The notes beneath the pieces are model-generated. The model saw only the letters and a list, made by a program, of their open reading frames with translations. It ran no database searches and was not told the origin of the DNA. From positions 1 through 39,484 of the forward strand of contig LADV01000252.1 in NCBI GenBank assembly GCA_000961805.1: a DNA stretch of 39,484 bases, given 5' to 3'. The translations under genes were made by a program, and so were the position numbers. The stretch is from Peptococcaceae bacterium BRH_c23. Lineage in GTDB: Bacteria > Bacillota_B > Desulfitobacteriia > Desulfitobacteriales > Desulfitobacteriaceae. Of the stretch, positions 1 through 8,276 are shown in pieces; position 1 is the first letter of the stretch, and each line of letters opens with the position of its first letter.

Positions 1-1452
1 CAACTCTTGTCCTTACACGTCTTTCTGTGGTGGTTCCATCTCGTCCTCGCCATGGCTTTTATAGCTTATTTCCCATACTCCAAGCTTTTCCACGTCTTGC
101 TTGGACCGCTCAACCAGTTCTTCCGCAAACGTGGACCGATCGGTATTCCAGATCCTATTGATTTTGAAGATGAGAGTTTAGAAACCTTTGGAAAAAGTCA
201 GTTACGAGAATTTTCTTGGAAAACGTTATTTAACACAGATGCTTGTTTGAGGTGCGGTCGGTGTCAAGATAACTGTCCTGCCTACTTGAGTGGAAAGCAC
301 TTAACTCCTAAAGGGATTATTCAGGATATGCGTGTTCTTATGGAGGAAACGGGAGAGGCTCTTTTACCTCTGAAAAAGGTAGCAGCAGCAGGTGCAGTAG
401 AGGGGCAAGAAGCCGCTGCGGCTAGTGATGCGGATGAGTCCGAAGAGTGGACTGGCAGGGCTCTGATTGGCGAAGTGATTCCTGAAGATGACCTCTGGGC
501 CTGTACGACCTGCCGCTCTTGCGAACAACAGTGTCCTGTTTTTGTGGAACATGTCGATAAGACCATCGATATGCGCCGTAACCTCGTTCTGATGGAAACA
601 CGCTTCCCATCAGAAGCTCAATTGGCATTCAAAAACATGGAGAATAACGGTAACCCTTGGGGTATTGGCTGGAGTACTCGTGCCGATTTCCTCACAGGTC
701 TCGGTGTTAAAACCTATGAAGAAGACCCTGAAGTAGAATATTTATATTGGCCTGGTTGCTCCGGAGCATTTGATGCTCGCAACCAAAAAGTATCCGCTGC
801 CCTTGTAAAATTACTTCAAGCTGCAGGTGTACGTTTTGCAATTCTAGGCAATGAAGAAAAATGTTGCGGTGACTCCGCTCGTAAACTAGGAAATGAGTAT
901 TTATTCTACTCCTTAGCTACCGAAAATATCGAAGTGATGAATGGATATGGGGTAAAGAAAATCATTACTCAATGCCCGCACTGCTACAATTTCCTGAAAA
1001 ACGAATACCCTCAATTGGGTGGAAACTTCGAAGTCATTCACCATACTGTATTCCTCTTAGATCTCGTTAAATCAGGTAAGCTAAAGCTCTCCAATGGAGA
1101 CAAAAAATCGGTCACCTACCATGATTCTTGTTATTTAGGCCGCTACAATGAGATTTACGAGCAACCTCGTGAATTGCTTAAAGCGGTTGGCTTAGAAATC
1201 AAGGAGATGAAACACACCGGAGAAAAGAGTTTCTGTTGCGGTGCTGGTGGCGGAAGAATGTGGCTTGAAGAACATGAAGGACAACGTATCAATGAGATGC
1301 GCACAGATGAAGCAATCGCTGTGAAAACTGATTATGTCGGTACTGCCTGTCCGTTCTGTCTCACCATGATCGTCGATGGAATTGCTGCTCGTGAAGCTGG
1401 GGAACAGCTCAAGGCCTTAGATATTGCTGAGATTTTAGAAAAATCACTGTGA
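1..1452 (+). CDS. Membrane-anchored (Fe-S)-binding oxidoreductase, HdrD/GlpC-like (5' end missing)
   Basis: The reading frame is open to the left edge, so the N-terminus is cut off. The first visible residues are a hydrophobic helix (about 3-75), the likely end of a NarI/HdrE-like membrane domain. Two cysteine clusters follow, CLRCGRCQDNCP (from about 244) and CTTCRSCEQQCP (from about 502), each suited to a [4Fe-4S] cluster. Between them is an Ala/Glu-rich insert (about 376-450). The C-terminal half has two CCG domains (CCGDS near 861, CPHC near 972, CCGAGGG near 1233, CPFC near 1349), the signature of heterodisulfide-reductase subunit D and related proteins. The family moves electrons between a membrane carrier or quinone and a soluble partner; the partner here lies outside the window. 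A strong terminator follows. Family call is confident, substrate unknown. Confidence 0.9.
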   Translation, partial: QLLSLHVFLWWFHLVLAMAFIAYFPYSKLFHVLLGPLNQFFRKRGPIGIPDPIDFEDESLETFGKSQLREFSWKTLFNTDACLRCGRCQDNCPAYLSGKHLTPKGIIQDMRVLMEETGEALLPLKKVAAAGAVEGQEAAAASDADESEEWTGRALIGEVIPEDDLWACTTCRSCEQQCPVFVEHVDKTIDMRRNLVLMETRFPSEAQLAFKNMENNGNPWGIGWSTRADFLTGLGVKTYEEDPEVEYLYWPGCSGAFDARNQKVSAALVKLLQAAGVRFAILGNEEKCCGDSARKLGNEYLFYSLATENIEVMNGYGVKKIITQCPHCYNFLKNEYPQLGGNFEVIHHTVFLLDLVKSGKLKLSNGDKKSVTYHDSCYLGRYNEIYEQPRELLKAVGLEIKEMKHTGEKSFCCGAGGGRMWLEEHEGQRINEMRTDEAIAVKTDYVGTACPFCLTMIVDGIAAREAGEQLKALDIAEILEKSL

Positions 1453-1480
1453 TATAATGCAAACGCTGTAAATGACTAGA

Positions 1481-1519
1481 GAAAGACCCACTGATCCTTG
1501 ATCAGTGGGTCTTTCTTTT
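1481..1519 (+). terminator. Rho-independent terminator
   Basis: A perfect 16-bp inverted repeat (1481-1496 with 1500-1515), 3-nt loop, followed by a short T run. It lies 28 bp after the Fe-S oxidoreductase stop and separates it from the next gene. Confidence 0.9.
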
Positions 1520-1640
1520 ACGCCATGCTGGGCAGTCTTAGGTTCAAGGTCCGAAATTTTTTTGAAAAAACGGAACTAAAACTTGATCATTTTGAATAAA
1601 AATGGTTTGCAGACGCTTTAATGTGAAAGGAGAATTCATC

Positions 1641-2789
1641 ATGTCCAGTGCACATATCAAAAAGATGTTTCCCGGAGCAGTTACTTCTCAAGGATTCTAC
1701 TCATACTATCAATACATGATTGAACAAAGCGCAAATCATATTTTCGTAATTAAAGGGGGACCAGGAGTCGGTAAATCATCCTTTATGAAGAAAATTGGCC
1801 AAGCTATGCTAGAACAAGGTTACGACCTGGAATACCACTGTTGTTCCTCTGATAACGGCTCGATCGACGGGATTGTCATACCCCAACTTAATGTTGCCCT
1901 CTTAGACGGTACTGCCCCCCATGTTGTCGATCCTAAAAACCCAGGTGCTGTCGATGAAATCATTAACCTGGGGGATTATTGGAATGAAGAAATGTTGAAA
2001 CAGTCTAGAGAGGAAATCAAAAACTGCAATCTTAAAGTATCAAGCTATTTTCAAAGAGCCTACTTTGCCTTAAAAGAAGCCAAGATTGCCTTAGATGAGT
2101 GGAAGTATTATATATCGTCTTACCAGAATTGGAATCAAATTAATCAGCTGACTTTAAAAATAGAACGAGAAATTTTTAAAATAACGCCCAAAAATGGTGG
2201 AAATCAACGGCATCTGTTTGCCTGGGCCCATACTCCACAAGGGAAAACTGAGTTTATAGACACCTTAGTAAAGGGTACGGAAACGCTCTACACCTTAATT
2301 GGGCAGCCTGGAACAGGAAAGTCAACATTCCTGGCAAGAATTGCCGAACGGGCCATAACCTTTGGCTTAGATGTTGAATACTATCATAATACCCTTAATC
2401 CTGAGCAACTCGATCTGATTATTCTTCCGGATCTTCGAATTGCCTTGGTCATTAACGCTGAGCCCTATGCCTACAGTCCAAATTATAGTGGTACTATTAT
2501 TACTTTGGATTTCGAGCAGAGTCTAAATAGTGATCAGTTCATGAAGGAGTGTGGAGAGGAGATAGCGGATTGTCGAATCCGAGTAAACCAACATATCGCA
2601 CGAGCCTTAGGCCATTCTAAAAAGGCCAAAGCAACCCATGATTTATTAGAAACTTATTATGTGCCTGCTATGAACTTTTTGGGAATTGAAGTGAAGTATA
2701 AATCTGTCCTTGAAAGAATTTTAGCCTACCAAGATGAAACAGCCATTGCAGTTCATAAAGGGAGTTCCAAACTGCAAGATCTCACCTGA
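1641..2789 (+). CDS. Tandem P-loop ATPase of the PRK06851 type
   Basis: This 382-aa protein carries two Walker A loops, GGPGVGKSS at about residue 39 and GQPGTGKST at about residue 221. The flanking text is similar in each half (an IL/IVIPQL or IILPDL segment followed by an alanine-rich stretch), so the gene looks like an internal duplication of one nucleotide-binding domain. The pattern matches an uncharacterised family of clostridial ATPases often listed as PRK06851. An upstream in-frame ATG at 1602 has no ribosome site; the ATG at 1641 follows AAAGGAG (1626-1632) and is chosen. It is monocistronic, bounded by terminators at 1481-1519 and 2816-2847. No substrate can be inferred; a link to sporulation or cofactor handling would be a guess. 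Confidence 0.75.
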   Translation: MSSAHIKKMFPGAVTSQGFYSYYQYMIEQSANHIFVIKGGPGVGKSSFMKKIGQAMLEQGYDLEYHCCSSDNGSIDGIVIPQLNVALLDGTAPHVVDPKNPGAVDEIINLGDYWNEEMLKQSREEIKNCNLKVSSYFQRAYFALKEAKIALDEWKYYISSYQNWNQINQLTLKIEREIFKITPKNGGNQRHLFAWAHTPQGKTEFIDTLVKGTETLYTLIGQPGTGKSTFLARIAERAITFGLDVEYYHNTLNPEQLDLIILPDLRIALVINAEPYAYSPNYSGTIITLDFEQSLNSDQFMKECGEEIADCRIRVNQHIARALGHSKKAKATHDLLETYYVPAMNFLGIEVKYKSVLERILAYQDETAIAVHKGSSKLQDLT

Positions 2790-2815
2790 TGGTGATTAGA
2801 CGAAAAGCACCTTTG

Positions 2816-2847
2816 AAAACTTGCAAAGCATTGCCTTGCAAGTTTTT
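2816..2847 (+). terminator. Rho-independent terminator
   Basis: An 11-bp stem (2816-2826 with 2836-2846) ends in TTTTT. It closes the tandem P-loop ATPase gene and isolates the gap operon. Confidence 0.8.
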
Positions 2848-2917
2848 CTAAATTTAGGGTACCATAAAGCTATTAAAACTAAATTCTTGTGTATCTAAAC
2901 ATTTTTTAAGCAGGAAT

Positions 2918-2945
2918 TTGTTTATTTGCACAGAATAGTGATACT
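2918..2945 (+). promoter_or_regulatory. Weak candidate promoter of the gap operon
   Basis: TTGTTT (2918-2923) and GATACT (2940-2945) are separated by 16 bp. Downstream, CCGGAT occurs twice, at 2970-2975 and 2983-2988, and could be regulator half-sites. Both assignments are tentative. Confidence 0.3.
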
Positions 2946-3007
2946 TATGAGCATTGTTTAATGCACGAACCGGATTTAAAGGCCGGATAATATGAGGAGG
3001 TCAACAA

Positions 3008-4018
3008 ATGAGTTTAAAGGTAGCAATTAATGGTTTCGGTAGAATTGGTCGACTTACCCTACGGGCAGCACTAAAACAATCTGTTCCTTTTGAAGTGGTA
3101 GCTATTAATGATTTAGGAAGTCCAGATTTACTTGCGCATTTGTTCAAGTACGATTCAGTTCATGGAATTCTTCCGAATTCAGTAGAAATCGATGGCAGGA
3201 CTATGATTATTGATGGTAAACGCATCGAAATTTTAGCAGAGAGAAATCCCCAAGATTTACCTTGGAGTAAACTTGGCGTAGATATCGTCATCGAGTCAAC
3301 CGGACGTTTTACAAAACGTGACGCTGCTGCTCAACATCTTACAGCTGGAGCCAAAAAGGTTATTATATCCGCACCAGCAAAAAATGAAGATATCACGATT
3401 GTCTTAGGGGTCAATGAAGATAAATATGATGCCCAGAAGCACCATATTATTTCTAATGCATCCTGTACTACGAACTGCCTGGCACCTGTAGCCAAAGTCT
3501 TACTTGACAAGTTTGGAATTGAACAAGGAATGATGACGACTACTCACTCAGTCACCAATGACCAACGCATTTTAGACCTTGAACATTCAGATTGGCGTAG
3601 ATCCAGAGCTGCATACCAATCCATGATACCAACAACCACTGGTGCAGCCAAAGCAGTTACTCTTGTTCTACCTGAATTAGAAGGTAAAATGAATGGCTTA
3701 GCCGTTCGAGTTCCAACCCCTAATGTCTCTTTAGTTGACTTTGTGGCAAACTTGACTAAACCTACAACCAAAGAAGAAGTCAATGCTGCTTTACGTCAAG
3801 CTGCTGAGGGTCCTTTAAAAGGAATCTTGGAATTTTGCGAATTACCGCTAGTCTCCATTGATTTTAATGGTAATCCGGCCAGTTCAATCGTCGATGGCTT
3901 ATCGACGATGATGATGGGTGATCGCATGGTTAAGGTCTTAGCTTGGTATGATAATGAGAGTGGCTACTCTAACCGCATTGTGGATTTAGTGAAGCTCATT
4001 GTAAATAAAGGCTTGTAG
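3008..4018 (+). CDS. gap: Glyceraldehyde-3-phosphate dehydrogenase, type I
   Basis: Catalyses oxidative phosphorylation of glyceraldehyde 3-phosphate to 1,3-bisphosphoglycerate with NAD(P) in cytoplasmic glycolysis. The Rossmann loop NGFGRIGR is at residues 8-15 and the active site SCTTNC places the catalytic cysteine at about residue 153. The length of 336 aa is normal. AGGAGG lies 9 bp before the ATG. pyk starts 19 bp after the stop and a DeoR-type regulator follows, so the three look like one transcript. Whether it works as a glycolytic or gluconeogenic enzyme cannot be settled here; co-location with pyk favours glycolysis. Confidence 0.97.
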   Translation: MSLKVAINGFGRIGRLTLRAALKQSVPFEVVAINDLGSPDLLAHLFKYDSVHGILPNSVEIDGRTMIIDGKRIEILAERNPQDLPWSKLGVDIVIESTGRFTKRDAAAQHLTAGAKKVIISAPAKNEDITIVLGVNEDKYDAQKHHIISNASCTTNCLAPVAKVLLDKFGIEQGMMTTTHSVTNDQRILDLEHSDWRRSRAAYQSMIPTTTGAAKAVTLVLPELEGKMNGLAVRVPTPNVSLVDFVANLTKPTTKEEVNAALRQAAEGPLKGILEFCELPLVSIDFNGNPASSIVDGLSTMMMGDRMVKVLAWYDNESGYSNRIVDLVKLIVNKGL

Positions 4019-4037
4019 GCTTTGGAGGTAATGCACC

Positions 4038-5771
4038 ATGAGGAGAACTAAAATCGTCTGTACCATCGGTCCGGCAAGTGAATCTAGAGAAAAGGTTCAA
4101 GCTCTTCTAGCTGCAGGAATGAATGTAGCTCGTCTGAATTTTTCACATGGAACCCACGAAGAACATGGTCACAGGATCAAGATTTTGCGAGAGGAAGCTG
4201 CCAGGATCGGGAAACATCTAGGCATTCTTCTCGATACTAAAGGGCCGGAAGTACGGACTGGTAAAGTTCCTGAGGGGGGTATTACTCTTGAAAATGGATC
4301 TGAATTCTCATTGGATACAGATCTAAGTCTAGGTGACCAGCAGCGTGTTGGAATTACTTATACTGATTTATGGAGAAAAATCAACCCAGGTACTCATATT
4401 CTGATTGATGATGGACAAATCGATTTAGAAGTCACCTCGATTGATCATAAAATCATTCGCACAACGGTTCGGAATGGTGGAATTCTTAAGTCTCAAAAAG
4501 GGGTTAATGCGCCAGGGGCGCTGATTGATCTACCTGCAGTTACGGAAAGAGATATTGAAGATATTCGCTTTGGAATCTCCCAAGGGATTGACTTTATTGC
4601 AGCGTCTTTTACTCGTAGAGCGATCAATATTTTGGATGTGCGCAGGGTTGTTGAGGAAATGGAAGCTAATGTGCACATCATTGCCAAGATTGAAAGTCAA
4701 GAAGGGATCAATAATCTAGACGCAATTCTTGAGGTTGCCGATGGTCTAATGGTTGCACGCGGAGATCTTGGAGTTGAGATCCCTGTGGAAGAAGTTCCGA
4801 TCAGGCAGAAGGAAATGATCCGCAAATCCAACTTACTAGGCAAGCCGGTTATTGTCGCCACTCAGATGCTTGATTCAATGATCCGTCAGCCGAGACCCAC
4901 TAGGGCTGAGGCTAGTGATGTTGCTAATGCAATTCTCGATGGAACTGATGCCATCATGTTATCCGGTGAAACTGCAGCAGGGCTTTTCCCAGTGGAAGCA
5001 GTTCAGATGATGGATAAGATCGCTCAGAGAACCGAACAGATCTGTTCTGACCGTCAAGCTATTCGACAACCCCAAATTAATGTCGCTGAGGCCATAAGTT
5101 TTGCAAGTTATACTATTGCCAATGACCTCCAAGCCGCTGCTATTCTGACCCCAACCCACTCAGGCTTGACTGCGCGAATGATCTCTAAGTATCGTCCCAG
5201 CGCCTTGATTGTTGCCGCGACGCCCTTTGAAACGACCGCTAGGCAACTATCCCTGCAATGGGGTGTTCAATCTCTGATTGTCCCACAAAGCGCAGGAACG
5301 GACGAAATGTTGTCTGTAGCTGTCAATACATCTCTCAACAAAAAGATCATTAATGCGGGGGATGTGGTAGTCATTACTGCCGGCGTTCCGATTGGTAAAG
5401 TAGGCTCGACAAATATGATCAAAGTACAGATCATGGGCAATATTTTGGCCAAAGGGACAGGTATTGGGCGCAAGTCCTATTCCGGTATCGCACGCAAAGT
5501 ACGGAATCCAGAGCGAGACGATTTTAAGGATGGAGATATTCTAATTGCAGAGACTACTGATGCAAGGTTTGTCCCACTCATTGCTCGAGCTGGAGCCTTG
5601 GTCGTTGTTGAGGGTGGTTTGACATCACACGCTGCTATTGCAGCCTTACAATATGGAATTCCAGCAATTGTAGGAGCTTTTGATGCCTTTTCTAAGGTAA
5701 CCGATGGTCAGACTTTGACGGTCGACTCCTTATCCGGAATGATGTATGAAGGCTCGATTAGTATTCTATAA
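4038..5771 (+). CDS. pyk: Pyruvate kinase with C-terminal PEP-utiliser-type domain
   Basis: Converts phosphoenolpyruvate and ADP to pyruvate and ATP. The barrel shows the expected motifs: RLNFSHG near residue 32, KIESQEG, MVARGDLGVEIP, and the signature QMLDSMIRQPRPTRAE followed by SGETAAG. At 577 aa it is about 100 residues longer than the E. coli type; the extra C-terminal part contains GGLTSHAAIAAL with His at about residue 531, like the phosphohistidine domain of PEP-utilising enzymes. The same layout is known in Bacillus and Geobacillus pyruvate kinases, where that domain is not required for catalysis. GGAGG precedes the ATG. Second gene of the gap - pyk - regulator cluster. Confidence 0.97.
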   Translation: MRRTKIVCTIGPASESREKVQALLAAGMNVARLNFSHGTHEEHGHRIKILREEAARIGKHLGILLDTKGPEVRTGKVPEGGITLENGSEFSLDTDLSLGDQQRVGITYTDLWRKINPGTHILIDDGQIDLEVTSIDHKIIRTTVRNGGILKSQKGVNAPGALIDLPAVTERDIEDIRFGISQGIDFIAASFTRRAINILDVRRVVEEMEANVHIIAKIESQEGINNLDAILEVADGLMVARGDLGVEIPVEEVPIRQKEMIRKSNLLGKPVIVATQMLDSMIRQPRPTRAEASDVANAILDGTDAIMLSGETAAGLFPVEAVQMMDKIAQRTEQICSDRQAIRQPQINVAEAISFASYTIANDLQAAAILTPTHSGLTARMISKYRPSALIVAATPFETTARQLSLQWGVQSLIVPQSAGTDEMLSVAVNTSLNKKIINAGDVVVITAGVPIGKVGSTNMIKVQIMGNILAKGTGIGRKSYSGIARKVRNPERDDFKDGDILIAETTDARFVPLIARAGALVVVEGGLTSHAAIAALQYGIPAIVGAFDAFSKVTDGQTLTVDSLSGMMYEGSISIL

Positions 5772-5791
5772 ATTATGAGAGGAGGGAATTC

Positions 5792-6544
5792 GTGAGTTCT
5801 GAAAGGCAGGATGAGATTCATTTCTTACTCCAAGAACATGGAAATTTGACCGTTACAGAATTAGCACAGCGGTTAAAAGTATCTGAAATGACCATTCGTC
5901 GAGATCTCAAGAACCTTGCTGCGTTGGGTTTAATTCAACGCCAACACGGACGAGCGATTTATCCTCCTATTACCCCAATGGATACTTTGTTGATGATGAG
6001 CATGGGAGAGGCCGAGCGAGAAAAGGCTAGAATAGGCCAATTAGCTGCAACTTTGATTAATGAAGGGGATTCCATTATTCTGGACGCTGGGACTACGACT
6101 CTAGCCGTTGCCCAGGCTATACACACAAAATGTACTGTAATCACCAATTCTCTACCAATTGCTAGTGTTCTAGGTAATCGAGAAGAGATTACAGTCCTTA
6201 TGACAGGTGGAGAAGTCCGCACAAATACCTTCGCTCTGGTCGGTCCAATGACCCGAGGGTTTTTAGAGGGCTTCAATGCTGATAAACTATTTTTAGGAGC
6301 AACCGGCGTAAATGTCGCACGAGGATTATCGACGGCAAACATGTTAGAATCAGAAGTTAAACAAACGATGCTTAAAGTAGCAAAAGACGTTATTCTTGTT
6401 GCCCATAGTGCCAAGATAGGGCAAGTTCGTTATCATACCTTTGCCCTTTGGGACAGTGTTCATACACTCGTAACAGACTCTGGACTATCGACATCGATCA
6501 AGGAAGAGCTTACTCTTTTAGGTGTTAATATTTTACTTGCCTAA
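5792..6544 (+). CDS. DeoR-family transcriptional regulator
   Basis: A 250-aa protein with an N-terminal winged helix-turn-helix (about residues 5-55, including VTELAQRLKVSEMTIRRDL) and a DeoR C-terminal sensor domain (about 75-235, with ILDAGTTTLA and TGGEVRTNTFALVGP). Such regulators usually repress sugar metabolism genes and bind a phosphosugar in the C-terminal domain. The GTG start follows GAGGAGGG and is only 21 bp after the pyk stop. The position suggests control of gap - pyk or a related sugar pathway, but no operator can be proved from the sequence. A different family (SorC/CggR) does this job in Bacillus. Confidence 0.9.
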   Translation: MSSERQDEIHFLLQEHGNLTVTELAQRLKVSEMTIRRDLKNLAALGLIQRQHGRAIYPPITPMDTLLMMSMGEAEREKARIGQLAATLINEGDSIILDAGTTTLAVAQAIHTKCTVITNSLPIASVLGNREEITVLMTGGEVRTNTFALVGPMTRGFLEGFNADKLFLGATGVNVARGLSTANMLESEVKQTMLKVAKDVILVAHSAKIGQVRYHTFALWDSVHTLVTDSGLSTSIKEELTLLGVNILLA

Positions 6545-6662
6545 TAGGTGAGGTCTAAAACCGATAACTCTTTCAGCTAATACTTTTCGGCTAAAGCTGA
6601 CATCGAGACTTCTGATCTTAAGTAACCTTACTTATGTAGGGGTCTGGAAATCGGATACACTA

Positions 6663-6700
6663 AAACGCGTATAGCCGACCACCGTCGACTATACGCGTTT
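6663..6700. terminator. Probable bidirectional terminator
   Basis: AAACGCGTATAG (6663-6674) pairs with CTATACGCGTTT (6689-6700); the stem can extend inward with one mismatch. T runs flank it on both strands. It lies between the gap - pyk - DeoR genes on the plus strand and the small minus-strand genes. The stretch 6545-6662 holds only a weak stem (TCAGCT/AGCTGA) and no recognisable riboswitch. Confidence 0.6.
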
Positions 6701-6756
6701 ATCTATGCAGAGAATTAGAGTTTTAGCTGCTATTTTGATGAATTTAAGGTGTTCTA

Positions 6757-7044
6757 CTATTTAGGTAGATTTAAAGTGTCCTTAGTATGTCTTTTAAAGC
6801 CTTGGAGTTCGTGATCAAAATTTCCGGTATTCGTCATTTGATTGTCAATAGTATCTTTATCGATAGTACTATGGGCACGGTCGTTAAAAACCTCTATTAA
6901 ACCCGCTCCTTCTAATTCGTTCGCAATTTCGAAGAGAGAGTCTCGTTTGAAACGAGGTAATTGATTGACAAACCGATTAATCTTAACAGGGGGAACAAGA
7001 TTTCGGAATTTTACTCCTCCATACTTCAAAATACGTTCAGGCAA
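6757..7044 (-). CDS. Small hypothetical protein, 95 aa
   Basis: I do not recognise this protein. It is soluble and charged, with no membrane segment and no cysteines; the middle (FKRDSLFEIANELEGAGLIEVF) could be a helical, winged-helix-like fold, but that is weak. The TTG start is supported by AAAGGAGGAG placed about 8 bp upstream. A 6-bp inverted repeat (7069-7074 with 7082-7087) lies just before that site. It is downstream of the DUF896 gene on the same strand and probably shares its transcript, ending at the inverted repeat 6663-6700. Confidence 0.6.
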   Translation of the reverse strand: MPERILKYGGVKFRNLVPPVKINRFVNQLPRFKRDSLFEIANELEGAGLIEVFNDRAHSTIDKDTIDNQMTNTGNFDHELQGFKRHTKDTLNLPK

Positions 7045-7146
7045 AAGGATCTCCTCCTTTTAATAATAATCAGACGACTAATCTGATGATATTATTTGCC
7101 TAATAGTCTAAACAAATACATCTTCTTGGGATGGTGACAAAACTTA

Positions 7147-7341
7147 CTACTGTACTGGAGAATCCTCAGCAAATTTAACGTTACTTAAGGTATCTTTAAC
7201 TTGATCACGAATAAATGATAAATATTCCTGTCGCAACGCTTCCTGCTCGGCGCGTTCCCACTCTTCTAAACTAGTGGCGCGCTTCTTTTTTGATAGTTCG
7301 TTGATACGCTCAATAATTATATTGATAGGTGAAGTACTCAA
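7147..7341 (-). CDS. DUF896 / YnzC-family small protein
   Basis: A 64-aa protein fitting DUF896 (YnzC, YneA-operon type) of Firmicutes: a helical ERINELSKKKR segment, then EEWERAEQEALRQEYL and a final helix ending in KFAED. Known members are small two-helix proteins of unclear function; in Bacillus one lies beside the lexA/yneA SOS genes. The TTG start follows AAAGGAG with 8-bp spacing. It is transcribed away from the thioesterase gene from its own extended -10 promoter. Confidence 0.8.
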   Translation of the reverse strand: MSTSPINIIIERINELSKKKRATSLEEWERAEQEALRQEYLSFIRDQVKDTLSNVKFAEDSPVQ

Positions 7342-7389
7342 TTAAGAATCTCCTTTCATCTTACCATAGTAAAGGTTATCATTTTTTGC

Positions 7390-7398
7390 ATTATAACA
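7390..7398 (-). promoter_or_regulatory. Extended -10 promoter for the DUF896 gene
   Basis: On the minus strand TG-T-TATAAT is seen (TATAAT at 7395-7390), about 50 bp before the TTG start. A weak TTTGAA 17 bp further upstream could be the -35 box. Confidence 0.5.
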
Positions 7399-7421
7399 TG
7401 CTTCGAAAATAATTCAAATAA

Positions 7422-7450
7422 TTCCTATACTAAGCCAAGAGTGCTATAAT
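7422..7450 (+). promoter_or_regulatory. Extended -10 promoter for the thioesterase gene
   Basis: TGCTATAAT with consensus TATAAT at 7445-7450 sits about 50 bp before the ATG. The -35 position (TTCCTA at 7422-7427) is poor, as expected when a TGn extension is present. It is divergent from the DUF896 promoter. Confidence 0.5.
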
Positions 7451-7499
7451 ATGCCAAAATACTATTTGCTTTATATAAGATACCTAGGAGGATTTTTAA

Positions 7500-7931
7500 A
7501 TGGGATTGCTTTCCAAAACACACTTAAGAGTTCGTTATGCTGAAACTGATCAAATGGGGATTGTCTATCATTCAAATTACCTTATTTGGTTTGAGGTTGG
7601 AAGAACAGAATTGTTCCGGGAATTAAATCTTCCCTATACTAAGTTTGAGGAACAGGGTATAGGATTAGCTGTCGTAGAAGCCAGTTGCCGCTATCGAAAA
7701 CCCACACGCTATGACGATGAGTTGATTATTGTTACTGAGATAGAACAGATGACGTCCAGAAGGGTAACGTTTTCTTATCGAGTTTTCCTTGAAGAAACTT
7801 TGATGGCAGAAGGAAAGACGGTCCATGTATTTATGAACAAGGCAGGTCGCGCTACAGATGTACGTAAGTATGAAATATGGAAAAGTTTAGAAAGTGTGCT
7901 TGAAAAGCAAGCAGGGATCTGCCAAAACTGA
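7500..7931 (+). CDS. Acyl-CoA thioesterase, YbgC/FcbC hotdog family
   Basis: A 143-aa single hotdog-fold protein. The segment RYAETDQMGIVYHSNYLIW near the N-terminus carries the catalytic Asp and the helix start typical of 4-hydroxybenzoyl-CoA thioesterase/YbgC proteins. These cytoplasmic enzymes hydrolyse short or aromatic acyl-CoA esters; the substrate cannot be told here. AGGAGG lies 9 bp before the ATG. The gene appears monocistronic. Confidence 0.88.
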   Translation: MGLLSKTHLRVRYAETDQMGIVYHSNYLIWFEVGRTELFRELNLPYTKFEEQGIGLAVVEASCRYRKPTRYDDELIIVTEIEQMTSRRVTFSYRVFLEETLMAEGKTVHVFMNKAGRATDVRKYEIWKSLESVLEKQAGICQN

Positions 7932-7960
7932 TTGCATTACTCTTTGTGTTATGTTATCAT
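7932..7960 (+). promoter_or_regulatory. Promoter of the 38-codon gene
   Basis: TTGCAT (7932-7937), 17-bp spacer, TATCAT (7955-7960), with TG one base before the -10 box. It overlaps the thioesterase stop codon region. CTTTGTGTT and AATACAAAG around the -10 form an imperfect inverted repeat that could be an operator. Confidence 0.5.
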
Positions 7961-7991
7961 GTATACAAAATACAAAGAGAGAAGGGATTCT

Positions 7992-8108
7992 ATGTATCTA
8001 GTTACGTGGATTGAAGGAGAAGAAGTTAATTACAGGGTCGTACAGAACCAAGAACTTCCAACCTTGATGGCTTCTCTTGGACAACATGCAATTATCCAAA
8101 AATATTAG
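7992..8108 (+). CDS. Free-standing small protein, 38 aa
   Basis: The peptide begins MYLVTWIEGEEVNYRVVQNQ and ends in AIIQKY. It is not recognised. It has its own promoter (7932-7960), a GAGAGAAGGG ribosome site about 5 bp before the ATG, and a terminator downstream (8157-8190), which together argue for a real gene. The start looks like a beta hairpin; there is no membrane helix or cysteine. Confidence 0.55.
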   Translation: MYLVTWIEGEEVNYRVVQNQELPTLMASLGQHAIIQKY

Positions 8109-8156
8109 CGTAGAAAAAACGTTTACTTATATAAGGGAATTTAATTATAATCAAGT

Positions 8157-8190
8157 ATGCCCATCAATATCGATGGGCATTTATTTTTTG
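8157..8190 (+). terminator. Rho-independent terminator
   Basis: ATGCCCATC (8157-8165) pairs with GATGGGCAT (8172-8180), followed by TTATTTTTT. It ends the 38-codon gene transcript. Confidence 0.85.
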
Positions 8191-8276
8191 TCTAACTTCG
8201 TGCAGGATAATTCTTGTTGACCGAGAATACTTATGTATTACAGAATTTAGGAGTTTTATTGAGAAGGAGGTTGTTT

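Noticed and set aside
5959..6414. 151-aa minus-strand frame
   Set aside because: It lies wholly inside the DeoR regulator gene, has no ribosome site and an unnatural composition.
6545..6662. Possible riboswitch or structured RNA after the DeoR regulator
   Set aside because: It is followed by a minus-strand gene, not a plus-strand gene, and no known aptamer core was recognised.
8115..8190. Small RNA promoter (TTTACT...TATAAT near 8144) leading straight into the hairpin
   Set aside because: The transcript would be only about 35 nt and the hairpin is better explained as the terminator of the 38-codon gene.
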